A stretch of 64,000 nucleotides of DNA from Defluviitaleaceae bacterium. Lineage in GTDB: Bacteria; Bacillota; Clostridia; Lachnospirales; WQUN01. Position numbers and translations under genes: made by a program. The notes below the pieces were generated by a model, which saw nothing but the letters and a program-made list of their open reading frames with translations, was not told the origin of the DNA and did not search any database. The stretch is taken from NCBI GenBank assembly GCA_009777845.1, contig WRLD01000013.1, positions 1 through 64,000 on the forward strand, in the 5' to 3' direction. This document shows positions 26,260 to 33,694 of this stretch, one piece after another (within the stretch, counting starts at the first letter, position 1; every line of letters begins with the position of its first letter).

Positions 26260-26982
26260 CTACCTCCCGTCTACCCATCGTATTTTGGATTCCTCAGCAT
26301 TTTGTGTCATTGAGGCATAGTAAACAAACTCTTCTAATGCTATATGTTTACTTAGCGAGTCCCTATCTAATGTATCAAAAAAATCATCGTTCACCACGAC
26401 TAATGTGAAATAGAAATACGTACAGTTTTCTAAAAGTAGTTCCATAATGGTTTCTGCGTGTTCCTTTGAAACAAAATTGCTCGCCCTTACTACCGCTGTT
26501 ACAAAAAGCGGGGCGTGACCGTCCGCCAAATACTCGGCAAATGTGGCATTTGCCGATAAATCGGTAGATGCGCCTTGGTCTATAACCCTGTAGAAAATAT
26601 TTGTTTCCCCAAGCACACTAGCCGTAAGATTTTGGAAAAAATCGACAACCTGTTCTTGGTATTTTACTGCTAGGTAATTATCGCGGAATATTCGGCCTGA
26701 TTGCCTGTAATTTTCGACCTGTACCAAGACCCTTTGGTCTGGAAAGCTCTCGCAGGTTGTCCAAAATTCGCGCGTGCCAGACATGCTATCTCCCCATGGC
26801 GAATGATAGGTAAATGGCTCGCCGTATTTTCGTTCCAAATACGCCAGTGCGGCAGAATTTGCATCTTGTTGTTGTTCCATAGAGCTACAGCCTCCAAGCA
26901 GTGACAAGCCAAACAGCATTGCCACTAAAAGTATTTGTTTTCTTAGTGCATTAAGTTTGTTTATATTTAGTGAGTGGGACAT
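26260..26982 (-). CDS. Lipoprotein, putative effector-immunity protein (copy 1)
   Basis: The 240-residue lipoprotein (C32 after LSLLGG) is the tandem paralogue of the downstream gene. Shared stretches include YLERKYGEPFTYHSPWGDSM and VENYRQSGRIFRDNYLAVKY; differences cluster at the N-terminal tip and in the last third. It should be surface-anchored. Its start overlaps the WXG100-like gene end by 16 bases. Immunity function is inferred from position and duplication only; a solute-binding or other extracytoplasmic role is not excluded. Confidence 0.8.
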   Translation of the reverse strand: MSHSLNINKLNALRKQILLVAMLFGLSLLGGCSSMEQQQDANSAALAYLERKYGEPFTYHSPWGDSMSGTREFWTTCESFPDQRVLVQVENYRQSGRIFRDNYLAVKYQEQVVDFFQNLTASVLGETNIFYRVIDQGASTDLSANATFAEYLADGHAPLFVTAVVRASNFVSKEHAETIMELLLENCTYFYFTLVVVNDDFFDTLDRDSLSKHIALEEFVYYASMTQNAEESKIRWVDGR

Positions 26983-27263
26983 GCTACCCTCCTATTAGCC
27001 CTTTTTTCCTCGTCCTCTGCACGCTTTACGGCGTTGGCAAGGCTGTTTAGCTTGGAGCTTAGGCTATTGTAGTTACTGAGTGTTGCCGTCATTTGGGCTT
27101 TGGCGCGCCTGTACGCGTCTTTGTAGGCTTCGCCAGCGTCGCCTTTCCATGCTGTGGCTACTGACGACGCACTTCTGTCATAGGTGCTATTTTTTGACGA
27201 TACGGCGGCTCTGTTGGCTCTTACCGTGTTTGACATATCCCGTATGCCGTTTGGTGTGGGCAT
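26967..27263 (-). CDS. WXG100-like small helical protein
   Basis: The 98-residue protein has two predicted helices around AWKGDAGEAYKDAYRRA (W39-K-G41), the WXG turn of the ESAT-6/WXG100 family. Such proteins dimerise and serve as T7SS substrates or as partners (Lap proteins) of LXG-type effectors. It lies two bases after the DUF4176 lipoprotein gene and overlaps the immunity-like gene, so it is probably the partner of the lipase effector. The end (EEKRANRR) is basic. Confidence 0.78.
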   Translation of the reverse strand: MPTPNGIRDMSNTVRANRAAVSSKNSTYDRSASSVATAWKGDAGEAYKDAYRRAKAQMTATLSNYNSLSSKLNSLANAVKRAEDEEKRANRRVACPTH

Positions 27264-27265
27264 GG

Positions 27266-28114
27266 TTATTCACCTCGCAATCTTTTTAGTACCTCGTCTG
27301 CTTCTGCTTTAAATGCGCGGCCTTCCTCGTCTTGGAAGCCAAGGGAAAAAACCTGCTCGATTTGGCTACCGTTAAACAGATACGTCTGGTCAACGCCCAT
27401 ATTGCCCTCTGGGTACAAGCAACCGACATAGTCCCAAAGCACATCGCCCTCTGCGGTTGGTTGCATTTGACAAACGCCCATGAGCATAACCCGCTTAGTG
27501 CTGTTTTCCAACAAAACAACAGAGCCGACAGGCAACAAGCCCTCAAAGCCGCCGCTTATGTTATTTGTCGGCGCATACATTACAGAATTTTCTATTGCAA
27601 GCACATGTGTACTGCCCTTTGAATCTACTAGAAATTCGTCAGCCATAACCTTAAATTCAGCTTGTTCACTGTCTTGATGTCCCAAGAAAAGCACTTGTTC
27701 AATTTGTTCCCCATTAAACAGATATGTCTGGTCGCTACCTAGATAGCCCTCGGGGTACAGCGCGGCGGAATAATCCCACAGAATATCGCCGTCTTGCCCT
27801 GCTTGCATTTGACAGACACCTATAATCATTACGCCCTTTGACCCGCCTTTTAATACAACAACCGAGCCAATCGGCAACAAGCCTTCAAATTCCGCAGTAT
27901 CGGACGTTGTATTAACGTCGATTTCCACGTCCTGCGGGCTGTTTTCCACAGTTTCGGGAACGGATAGAGCGGCAGTCGGCTCTGGCAGAATGGCAGTATT
28001 AGCCGTGGCCGTCGGCTCGCTCGGTATATTGTTTTCCGTAGCAGGTGTCGAACACGCACCTAAAAGTGCAAGAATTAGCATTGTAACAAACGCAATAGAG
28101 TAATATTTATTCAT
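27266..28114 (-). CDS. Lipoprotein with two DUF4176 repeats
   Basis: This is a 282-residue lipoprotein (signal ends LALLGAC, C21). After a low-complexity threonine/proline linker, two copies of a roughly 95-residue domain follow. Each opens with EGLLPIGSVV or EGLLPVGSVV, continues with VMIIGVCQMQ or VMLMGVCQMQ and contains DQTYLFNGEQIEQVLFLG or DQTYLFNGSQIEQVFSLG. This matches DUF4176, a small domain found in T7SS clusters of Bacillota. It shares one base with the next upstream gene (single-domain DUF4176). The role is unknown; surface display next to effectors suggests a chaperone or immunity role. Confidence 0.82.
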   Translation of the reverse strand: MNKYYSIAFVTMLILALLGACSTPATENNIPSEPTATANTAILPEPTAALSVPETVENSPQDVEIDVNTTSDTAEFEGLLPIGSVVVLKGGSKGVMIIGVCQMQAGQDGDILWDYSAALYPEGYLGSDQTYLFNGEQIEQVLFLGHQDSEQAEFKVMADEFLVDSKGSTHVLAIENSVMYAPTNNISGGFEGLLPVGSVVLLENSTKRVMLMGVCQMQPTAEGDVLWDYVGCLYPEGNMGVDQTYLFNGSQIEQVFSLGFQDEEGRAFKAEADEVLKRLRGE

Positions 28115-28401
28115 TATTCCGCCCCCTTTAGTTGTTTTATTACTTCGTCTGCCTTTGCCTTAAACGCCAATTGCTCCTCGTCTTGGAAGCCAATCGCAAA
28201 AATCCGTTCAATTTGGCTTCCGTTGAAAAGATATGTCTGGTCTGCACCTAAGTACCCCTCGGGATATACGCAACCTACATAATCCCAGTAGACATCTTCC
28301 TGTACATTTGTTTGCTTTTGGCATACGCCGATAATCATAACGCGCTTAGTGCTGTTTGATAACAACACCACTGAACCGATTGGTAAAAGACCGTCTAACA
28401 T
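28114..28401 (-). CDS. DUF4176 domain protein, single domain
   Basis: This 95-residue protein starts with the domain itself (MLDGLLPIGSVVLLSNSTKR) and has the hallmark YPEGYLGADQTYLFNGSQI. It has no signal peptide, so it is cytoplasmic, unlike the two-domain lipoprotein downstream with which it overlaps by one base (TAATG). GGAGGAAGC lies before ATG 28401. DUF4176 proteins recur beside T7SS effectors; a cytoplasmic copy could be an effector chaperone. Confidence 0.85.
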   Translation of the reverse strand: MLDGLLPIGSVVLLSNSTKRVMIIGVCQKQTNVQEDVYWDYVGCVYPEGYLGADQTYLFNGSQIERIFAIGFQDEEQLAFKAKADEVIKQLKGAE

Positions 28402-28417
28402 AATTGCTTCCTCCTAG

Positions 28418-29005
28418 TTAGTTAATTAAATTCACAAACGCCATAACAATTCCTATTGCTAAAAAAACCAACGATATTACCTTAAATGGCCACGAACTTG
28501 TACTCATAGAGATTGGCCTAAAGCCGTCCTCGTCTATATTTATTGCATACATATCACCGACAAGGGGCAATGTCATTTTTCTTACAATAACATTCACCTT
28601 TGTCCCTATGGGGTGAGTAGAGGGGTTTACGTGTAGGCAGTTTGCCACTTCCTCTATGGTTTTGCCGTTTATAGTAACGCGGGTCAGCGGACTGCACCTG
28701 CCGTAAGAGATTGGCTCTTTTGCTTCCTCGGTGTCTTTTTTTGGCTCGTAAATCTGCTTTCTGTGGCGTACAAAGGTTTTCCTGTAAACGGTAGAGCCTG
28801 TGTTTTTTGTTAGCTCCCTCATACTCGCCCTTGCCCTAGCACTCGCATCTCTTCTTCTAGCTGGTCTATAGTAACCTGTTATTACTCCCTCTGTTTTTAC
28901 CTCGTTCTTTTGTGCCTTGCGTTCAAATGACCTTATTAGACCATGAATAAGCCAAAAAACTATCGCGATAAAGATAAAGCCAACCGATATGAGCGTTGTT
29001 TCCAT
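28418..29005 (-). CDS. Membrane protein with two terminal helices (DUF3592-like)
   Basis: The 195-residue protein has one membrane helix at each end (ISVGFIFIAIVFWLIHGLI and ISLVFLAIGIVMAFVNLI). Between them lies a beta-rich domain with VTINGKTIEEVANCL, HPIGTKVNVIVRK and IDEDGFRPIS, which resembles DUF3592-type domains, plus an arginine-rich insert (ARRRDASARARASMR). It is a paralogue of the next upstream gene. Its function is unknown. It lies in the T7SS block between WXG100 and DUF4176 genes. Confidence 0.72.
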   Translation of the reverse strand: METTLISVGFIFIAIVFWLIHGLIRSFERKAQKNEVKTEGVITGYYRPARRRDASARARASMRELTKNTGSTVYRKTFVRHRKQIYEPKKDTEEAKEPISYGRCSPLTRVTINGKTIEEVANCLHVNPSTHPIGTKVNVIVRKMTLPLVGDMYAINIDEDGFRPISMSTSSWPFKVISLVFLAIGIVMAFVNLIN

Positions 29006-29038
29006 AGTTTATCACCTCCTTTGGTAGAATTTTTTTGT

Positions 29039-29551
29039 TTAGTTGTTTTTCATGCCGCTAACAACTAAACTGATTGCGACTGCGAATAAAGCAAGTGCTA
29101 TAGCTTTAAATATATTGGCTATTATATACAAGGATAGCGGCCTTAGTCCGTCCTCGTCTATCCTTATATAGTCAGAGTCCTTTGTCAGATAGCGTTCTCG
29201 TCTGTGCAAAACCTTTAGCTTCATGCCAACGGGGTGAATATCAGGCCACAGATATATGCTACGTATACGCTGTCTTATCGCTTCCCCATTTACAGTAATT
29301 TCGATTACTGGGTCAGTGGGCGAGAAAAAGAGCCGTCTGTGTTTTTTGACAAAAGCACTCGGGGGGCGGGTTTTATTAAATTTGTCCACATCTAATAGCT
29401 TCCTTGTCCTACCATAGCCAACCAATGTGCCGTCTAGTTGAACCATCTCCTGTAGTGCCTTGTCCTCATGCGCTTTCATAAGCACACCGCAAATAAAGAA
29501 ACCTAGTGCCATAACAGACACTAACACTGCCGCAAAAATAAAGCCAAGCAT
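29039..29551 (-). CDS. Membrane protein, paralogue of the 28418 gene product
   Basis: The 170-residue protein has the same layout: helix at the N-terminus (VLVSMALGFFICGVLM), a central domain with ITVNGEAIRQRIRSIYLWP and HPVGMKLKVLHRRE, IDEDGLRPLSL, and a C-terminal helix. It arose with its neighbour by duplication and has diverged widely. The role is unknown; the pair may be membrane accessory or immunity proteins of the adjacent WXG100-fused effector. Confidence 0.7.
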   Translation of the reverse strand: MLGFIFAAVLVSVMALGFFICGVLMKAHEDKALQEMVQLDGTLVGYGRTRKLLDVDKFNKTRPPSAFVKKHRRLFFSPTDPVIEITVNGEAIRQRIRSIYLWPDIHPVGMKLKVLHRRERYLTKDSDYIRIDEDGLRPLSLYIIANIFKAIALALFAVAISLVVSGMKNN

Positions 29552-29577
29552 TAGGACACCTCTTTCTCAAAAGTTTG

Positions 29578-30741
29578 TCAGAACAAGCCCTTAAACCAGT
29601 TGCCCACTGCTTTAGCACCCCCAACAACAGCACCAACCGCCGCCCCGACATCAACCTCAAAACCAACACTGACCCCTACACCTAAAGAAGCTCCAACATC
29701 AAATTTAAGAACACCGTCCCTAAAGCCTACGTCCGCATGAGCACCTACGCCTACATTTACCCCACCTGTTACCCCCATATCTACGCCAAATACGGTTGCC
29801 CCTGCGCGACCTGTTGCTTCGGCGGCAATAGCTCGTGCGCTTGCTCCTACATGGGCATCTACGGTATAACCGCCATTTTCATTTCTAAACACCCCTACGC
29901 TTCCGCCCACCTCTGCACCGACAGTACCGAGAGAGCCTGCGACACCACCATAAGCCCCAATTACATCATTTCCTACCCTGCCTTGTGCTTGCCCATATAT
30001 AGCACTTACGCTCCCGCCGAACTCGGCATGTACACCCGGCGCAATAACTCTATTTCCGTCACGGTCGTATGCGTACAAGCCCGCACCCGCCCCTGCGTGC
30101 CATTCTGCGTGTCCTGCATAAATTCCCGCAGAACCGTACTTGCCATAAACCTCTGCCCCTGCGTAAGCTATGCTATCAGAATACCGCCATTCCGCGGAAA
30201 GAACCGATTTTCCGTCTGGCCAAAGCTCGTTATCGCTTTCTTCAAACTTACCAGTTTCGGAGTTGTAACTCCATTCCCGCGGATTTTTAACGTCCCACTC
30301 ATTTCCCCCATTTATACCAAACTCACCCTTATCAGGCCATTCCCCTGTAGCAATATACTCTGCCGTCCCAGGAATAAAGCCGCCAGTACCCGACGCTGTA
30401 GCCGACACCGCCCCGATACTACCGCCGTCAAATCCAACAGTAAGCGATTTCTGCAATTCGCTTTTTAGGCGGGCTTCCTCTTCCTTTTTGGCTTTGGAGA
30501 TAGCGAGCATATCCTCGCCTAGCTCCGTCACAAGGCTAACCATCTTGTACATAAGCCCGACCAGCTCGTCCGAACGCCGCGTAAACCCATTGCGAGAATC
30601 GCCCGCCCACCATGACGAAGTGCCGTCCGCGGCACGTTTTAGCCTGTCTGCCAAGCGTTTTATTTTGTCGGAATCGGAGCGGATTTTCCGCCCGCTTACT
30701 TCCGCCCTTTTTAAATCAAAGGCTAACATATTTTGACTCAA
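29578..30741 (-). CDS. WXG100-fused glycine-rich protein, candidate T7SS effector
   Basis: Residues about 1-100 of this 387-residue protein form a WXG100-type helical hairpin (SSWWAGDSRNGF, W45-A-G47). After a linker, residues about 180-387 are a regular glycine/alanine/valine array of beta-type repeats (GSVSAIYGQAQGRVGNDVIG and others) ending in GASLGVGVSVGFEVDVGAAV and NWFKGLF. Such arrays occur in LXG/polymorphic toxins and suggest membrane insertion or a beta-solenoid. No catalytic motif is seen. It follows a WXG100 gene by 22 bases and precedes two membrane-protein genes. Secretion is inferred from the N-terminal domain. Confidence 0.7.
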   Translation of the reverse strand: MSQNMLAFDLKRAEVSGRKIRSDSDKIKRLADRLKRAADGTSSWWAGDSRNGFTRRSDELVGLMYKMVSLVTELGEDMLAISKAKKEEEARLKSELQKSLTVGFDGGSIGAVSATASGTGGFIPGTAEYIATGEWPDKGEFGINGGNEWDVKNPREWSYNSETGKFEESDNELWPDGKSVLSAEWRYSDSIAYAGAEVYGKYGSAGIYAGHAEWHAGAGAGLYAYDRDGNRVIAPGVHAEFGGSVSAIYGQAQGRVGNDVIGAYGGVAGSLGTVGAEVGGSVGVFRNENGGYTVDAHVGASARAIAAEATGRAGATVFGVDMGVTGGVNVGVGAHADVGFRDGVLKFDVGASLGVGVSVGFEVDVGAAVGAVVGGAKAVGNWFKGLF

Positions 30742-30763
30742 TTATATCACCCCACTTGTCAAT

Positions 30764-31060
30764 TCAAAATGCCCTTGCTGTACTTTGTTCAAGATTCTTT
30801 TTTGCGTCGGCGAGCTTGCCTAGATAGCTATTCAATTCCTTGGTTTTTTCGCCAAGTGCCTCAATAGTTGACTTGCCCTTGCCCGCATCGCTGTACTTCG
30901 CCTTGAATGCGTCGTAGGATTCGCCTTTCCACCATTGCCCCGCGCCGTTGATTTCGTCACCCAGCGATGCCGACAATTCCCCCAAGCCCGCGGAACACTC
31001 GCTAAGCAAATCTAGCAGTGATTGCGCCCTTGCAAAGTCGAATTTTATTTTATCGCTCAT
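30764..31060 (-). CDS. WXG100 family protein
   Basis: The 98-residue protein has the two-helix WXG100 form, with the turn GQWWKGESYDAFKAKY (W44-K-G46) and a coiled C-terminal helix (LGKLADAKKNLEQS). It is an expected T7SS substrate or partner for the WXG100-fused protein encoded just downstream. It lies 12 bases after the large secreted protein gene, in the same operon direction. Confidence 0.9.
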   Translation of the reverse strand: MSDKIKFDFARAQSLLDLLSECSAGLGELSASLGDEINGAGQWWKGESYDAFKAKYSDAGKGKSTIEALGEKTKELNSYLGKLADAKKNLEQSTARAF

Positions 31061-31072
31061 ATTCGCCCTCCC

Positions 31073-33646
31073 TTACCTAGCGTCCTCAAACATCGAGCCG
31101 ATTACCTTTATCGAAATCTGGTCTAGCGACCCAATGCCCGCAAGCGTTGTCAGATGTCCGTATGTGAGCGGGTCTAGGTCGACCATGTCGATATAGACAC
31201 GAACACGATAATCGCCGTTACGCATTTGTGCGTGGGTATACAGCTTCGTATTGTCGGGGTTAATGGTGATTACCACGGTAGAGGTTTCTGTTATTTTGTA
31301 AACCTCTTCGCCCTCGTGGACGTACTCCACATACTTGTAATCGCTTCGGCTCGACAAAGTGTCAGACTCCGAATAGCCCTCCAAAACGGCTCGCAATCGG
31401 CTGTCCGTAACTCCGCCCGATTCATACAGTACATCAATGTAATCGTGGAGCAATTCCTCAACATTGTCTAAGTTGTAGTCTATATCCACATCAATATCGA
31501 AATAGGGGCTATCTTCCGTTGTTACAAAGTCTGTTGTGGCGGAAAATGCCGTACCCACTCTGGACAAAGACTGCCCCCCGATAGTTACCGCTTGGCGTGA
31601 CGAATCAATGTACACCATATCCGATTCGTATCGGAACGCCGCAATCATAGCGTCCACAAGGTCTTTATGCTCCTGCGTTTCGTCTGGGGTGTCCTTGTAA
31701 ATTTCTGTGGTAAGCGTAAACGAGTACGTTCCAGACGGATTAAAGAAATAGCCCGAGCGTATGGGGTAATAGTCCGTAACCGTTCTAAACCTTAAATCGG
31801 AAGCGAGTACGACCTTTTCGTCACCAGATAGGTTGTAATCTCTGCCCTGCGACTTGTTTCGGTCGTTTACGTATTCGTCCTGCATAGGGGTGCCAATTTC
31901 CCACTGCAAATCGCCCTCATTCTGTTCTATAAACGAGCGTTCATAACGGCCGTCTACCTCTGTTTTGTCACTGAGGGTATCGTCCTCCCCTTGGTTGTAC
32001 ATTAGCCTAACTACGTCTAGTGTAATGGGGTCGCTAGTCCACCACAGCTTTTTGTAGCGGTTCGATATATTGTTGTGGTCTACGTCGTTTGTGAATGTAG
32101 GCGGGGTGAGTAGCTCCATGCCGTTATATACGTTGGCGGTGATGTTGTTGGTGTTTGTTATGCGGTTGAAACTGGCGGTGGTTGTTAGGTAGTGTCCTGG
32201 ACAATACCGAAACTCCCCAGTACCCCTACAGCCCCCACAGCGATAGGAATAACTCCTGTTGACCTCTCCGTCTGCACTAACCTGCCCTGTATCGGTATTT
32301 GTTTCGCCATAGGTGCGGGTAAGCGGATTGTCGCCAAAGTCCTCTCTGCGTAGCAAAGTGCGTATAAGCGGGTTTCGCGTGATAGCTTCGCTTGCTTCAT
32401 TTACAGCTTCATTGTTTTCAACAACGAAATCATTGTAAATATTGGGTGTGTCGTTATAGACATTAAGCTGTCCCGTAGCAACGTCAGTCCATGTGCCGCG
32501 CGGCAACGTAAGCTGTGCAAGTGCTTCACCTAGCTGAAAGCGGATATTTCTCTGTAGTATATTGTAGTCAATTTCAAAATCGGTTTCTCTATCAATATCG
32601 GCGGCTACAAGTACGGTAATTTCGTCGTCATTGTTTTCCCAGTCCTCCTCACTTTCGGGGTTGTCACGGGCTTCGTTTACGGCAAACCGCACTGTTACGT
32701 CGTTTTCTGGCATGGTGAAGCTGTAGGTGATGTTAAAAGCCCCCTCTCTAGGTAGGTCTTGTGTGTCGGCTATCTCCACTATGCCGTTGCTCTGCACCTC
32801 GTAGGATACGTCCTCTAAATCGTATTTGAATGTAGATTGTGCCGAAAACGTCAAGTTGACAGTGCTACCGGGGACAGCAGAGGAAACGGAGCTTATGGCA
32901 TGGGCGGATATGTCCCCTGCTTGAATGGATAGCGGCTTAATCCATGCCGTAGTGTAACGTGTGTCGCCGTTAAGAGTATGGAAAAATATGGCTAATCCCC
33001 ATGTATCTTTTGTAGGCGGCTGTAATATATAAGCATGGTCTGAGTAAATCATTCTGTCTATTCTGTCGGCTAGGTCTACGTGCAGTCTGACAAAGTCGGA
33101 GTTTGCGAAATCAGCTTCAAATATAAGCGTTCTTTGAGAAACTCGACCAAGCCAACCATTTACCACAACAGCATTGCTATTCATAATTTGAGATGCAGTC
33201 ATCCATACACGGTTAGAATTAACAACGGCTAAGTTTGTAGCCCCTTGATAATCTGGATTAGGAAATGGATAACCGCTTACGGTAAAACCTAGGGAACGGA
33301 GCTTCCCTTCATCATCTGGATTCTCTTCCGACCCCGCCGCAGGCATACCATTTCCGACGAGCCAGTTATCGGCTTCTGTGTCTGTACCATACACTAGCAA
33401 AGCAAAAGGCCCGTAAGTAACCTCATTGTATTCAAGCGGTAATCCTGTCCTAGCAAGCTCTTCGTTTATTGGTCGCGATTCTTTATCTGCTAGCCCAAAC
33501 AAGGTGTCAGTATTATAGAGCTTTACCATTTCCTCATTAGCACCCGCCAAAAACTCGTCCAACGACCAATCTGCCCCTGTAAGACTAATTGACACAGAAG
33601 AAACTAAGAAGCATACAGCAAGCACTATAGCTATAAATCGTTTCAT
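31073..33646 (-). CDS. Large secreted protein with cysteine-rich insert, function unknown
   Basis: The 857-residue protein has a signal peptide (about 1-24). A beta-sandwich, CARDB-like part (about 250-350) is followed by a polar region with YRCGGCRGTGEFRYC, which has four cysteines in CxxC-like spacing and could bind zinc. The C-terminal half is acidic and beta-rich. I am not certain of the family; it may belong to a Clostridia domain of unknown function found near pilus or T7SS genes. It is exported by Sec and probably cell-wall associated. It lies between the S-layer-type protein gene and a WXG100 gene, so it may be an extracellular part of the machine. Confidence 0.75.
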   Translation of the reverse strand: MKRFIAIVLAVCFLVSSVSISLTGADWSLDEFLAGANEEMVKLYNTDTLFGLADKESRPINEELARTGLPLEYNEVTYGPFALLVYGTDTEADNWLVGNGMPAAGSEENPDDEGKLRSLGFTVSGYPFPNPDYQGATNLAVVNSNRVWMTASQIMNSNAVVVNGWLGRVSQRTLIFEADFANSDFVRLHVDLADRIDRMIYSDHAYILQPPTKDTWGLAIFFHTLNGDTRYTTAWIKPLSIQAGDISAHAISSVSSAVPGSTVNLTFSAQSTFKYDLEDVSYEVQSNGIVEIADTQDLPREGAFNITYSFTMPENDVTVRFAVNEARDNPESEEDWENNDDEITVLVAADIDRETDFEIDYNILQRNIRFQLGEALAQLTLPRGTWTDVATGQLNVYNDTPNIYNDFVVENNEAVNEASEAITRNPLIRTLLRREDFGDNPLTRTYGETNTDTGQVSADGEVNRSYSYRCGGCRGTGEFRYCPGHYLTTTASFNRITNTNNITANVYNGMELLTPPTFTNDVDHNNISNRYKKLWWTSDPITLDVVRLMYNQGEDDTLSDKTEVDGRYERSFIEQNEGDLQWEIGTPMQDEYVNDRNKSQGRDYNLSGDEKVVLASDLRFRTVTDYYPIRSGYFFNPSGTYSFTLTTEIYKDTPDETQEHKDLVDAMIAAFRYESDMVYIDSSRQAVTIGGQSLSRVGTAFSATTDFVTTEDSPYFDIDVDIDYNLDNVEELLHDYIDVLYESGGVTDSRLRAVLEGYSESDTLSSRSDYKYVEYVHEGEEVYKITETSTVVITINPDNTKLYTHAQMRNGDYRVRVYIDMVDLDPLTYGHLTTLAGIGSLDQISIKVIGSMFEDAR

Positions 33647-33694
33647 AATCCTATCCTCTCTATCTAAATATTTTTATCTCACGAGATATAAAAT

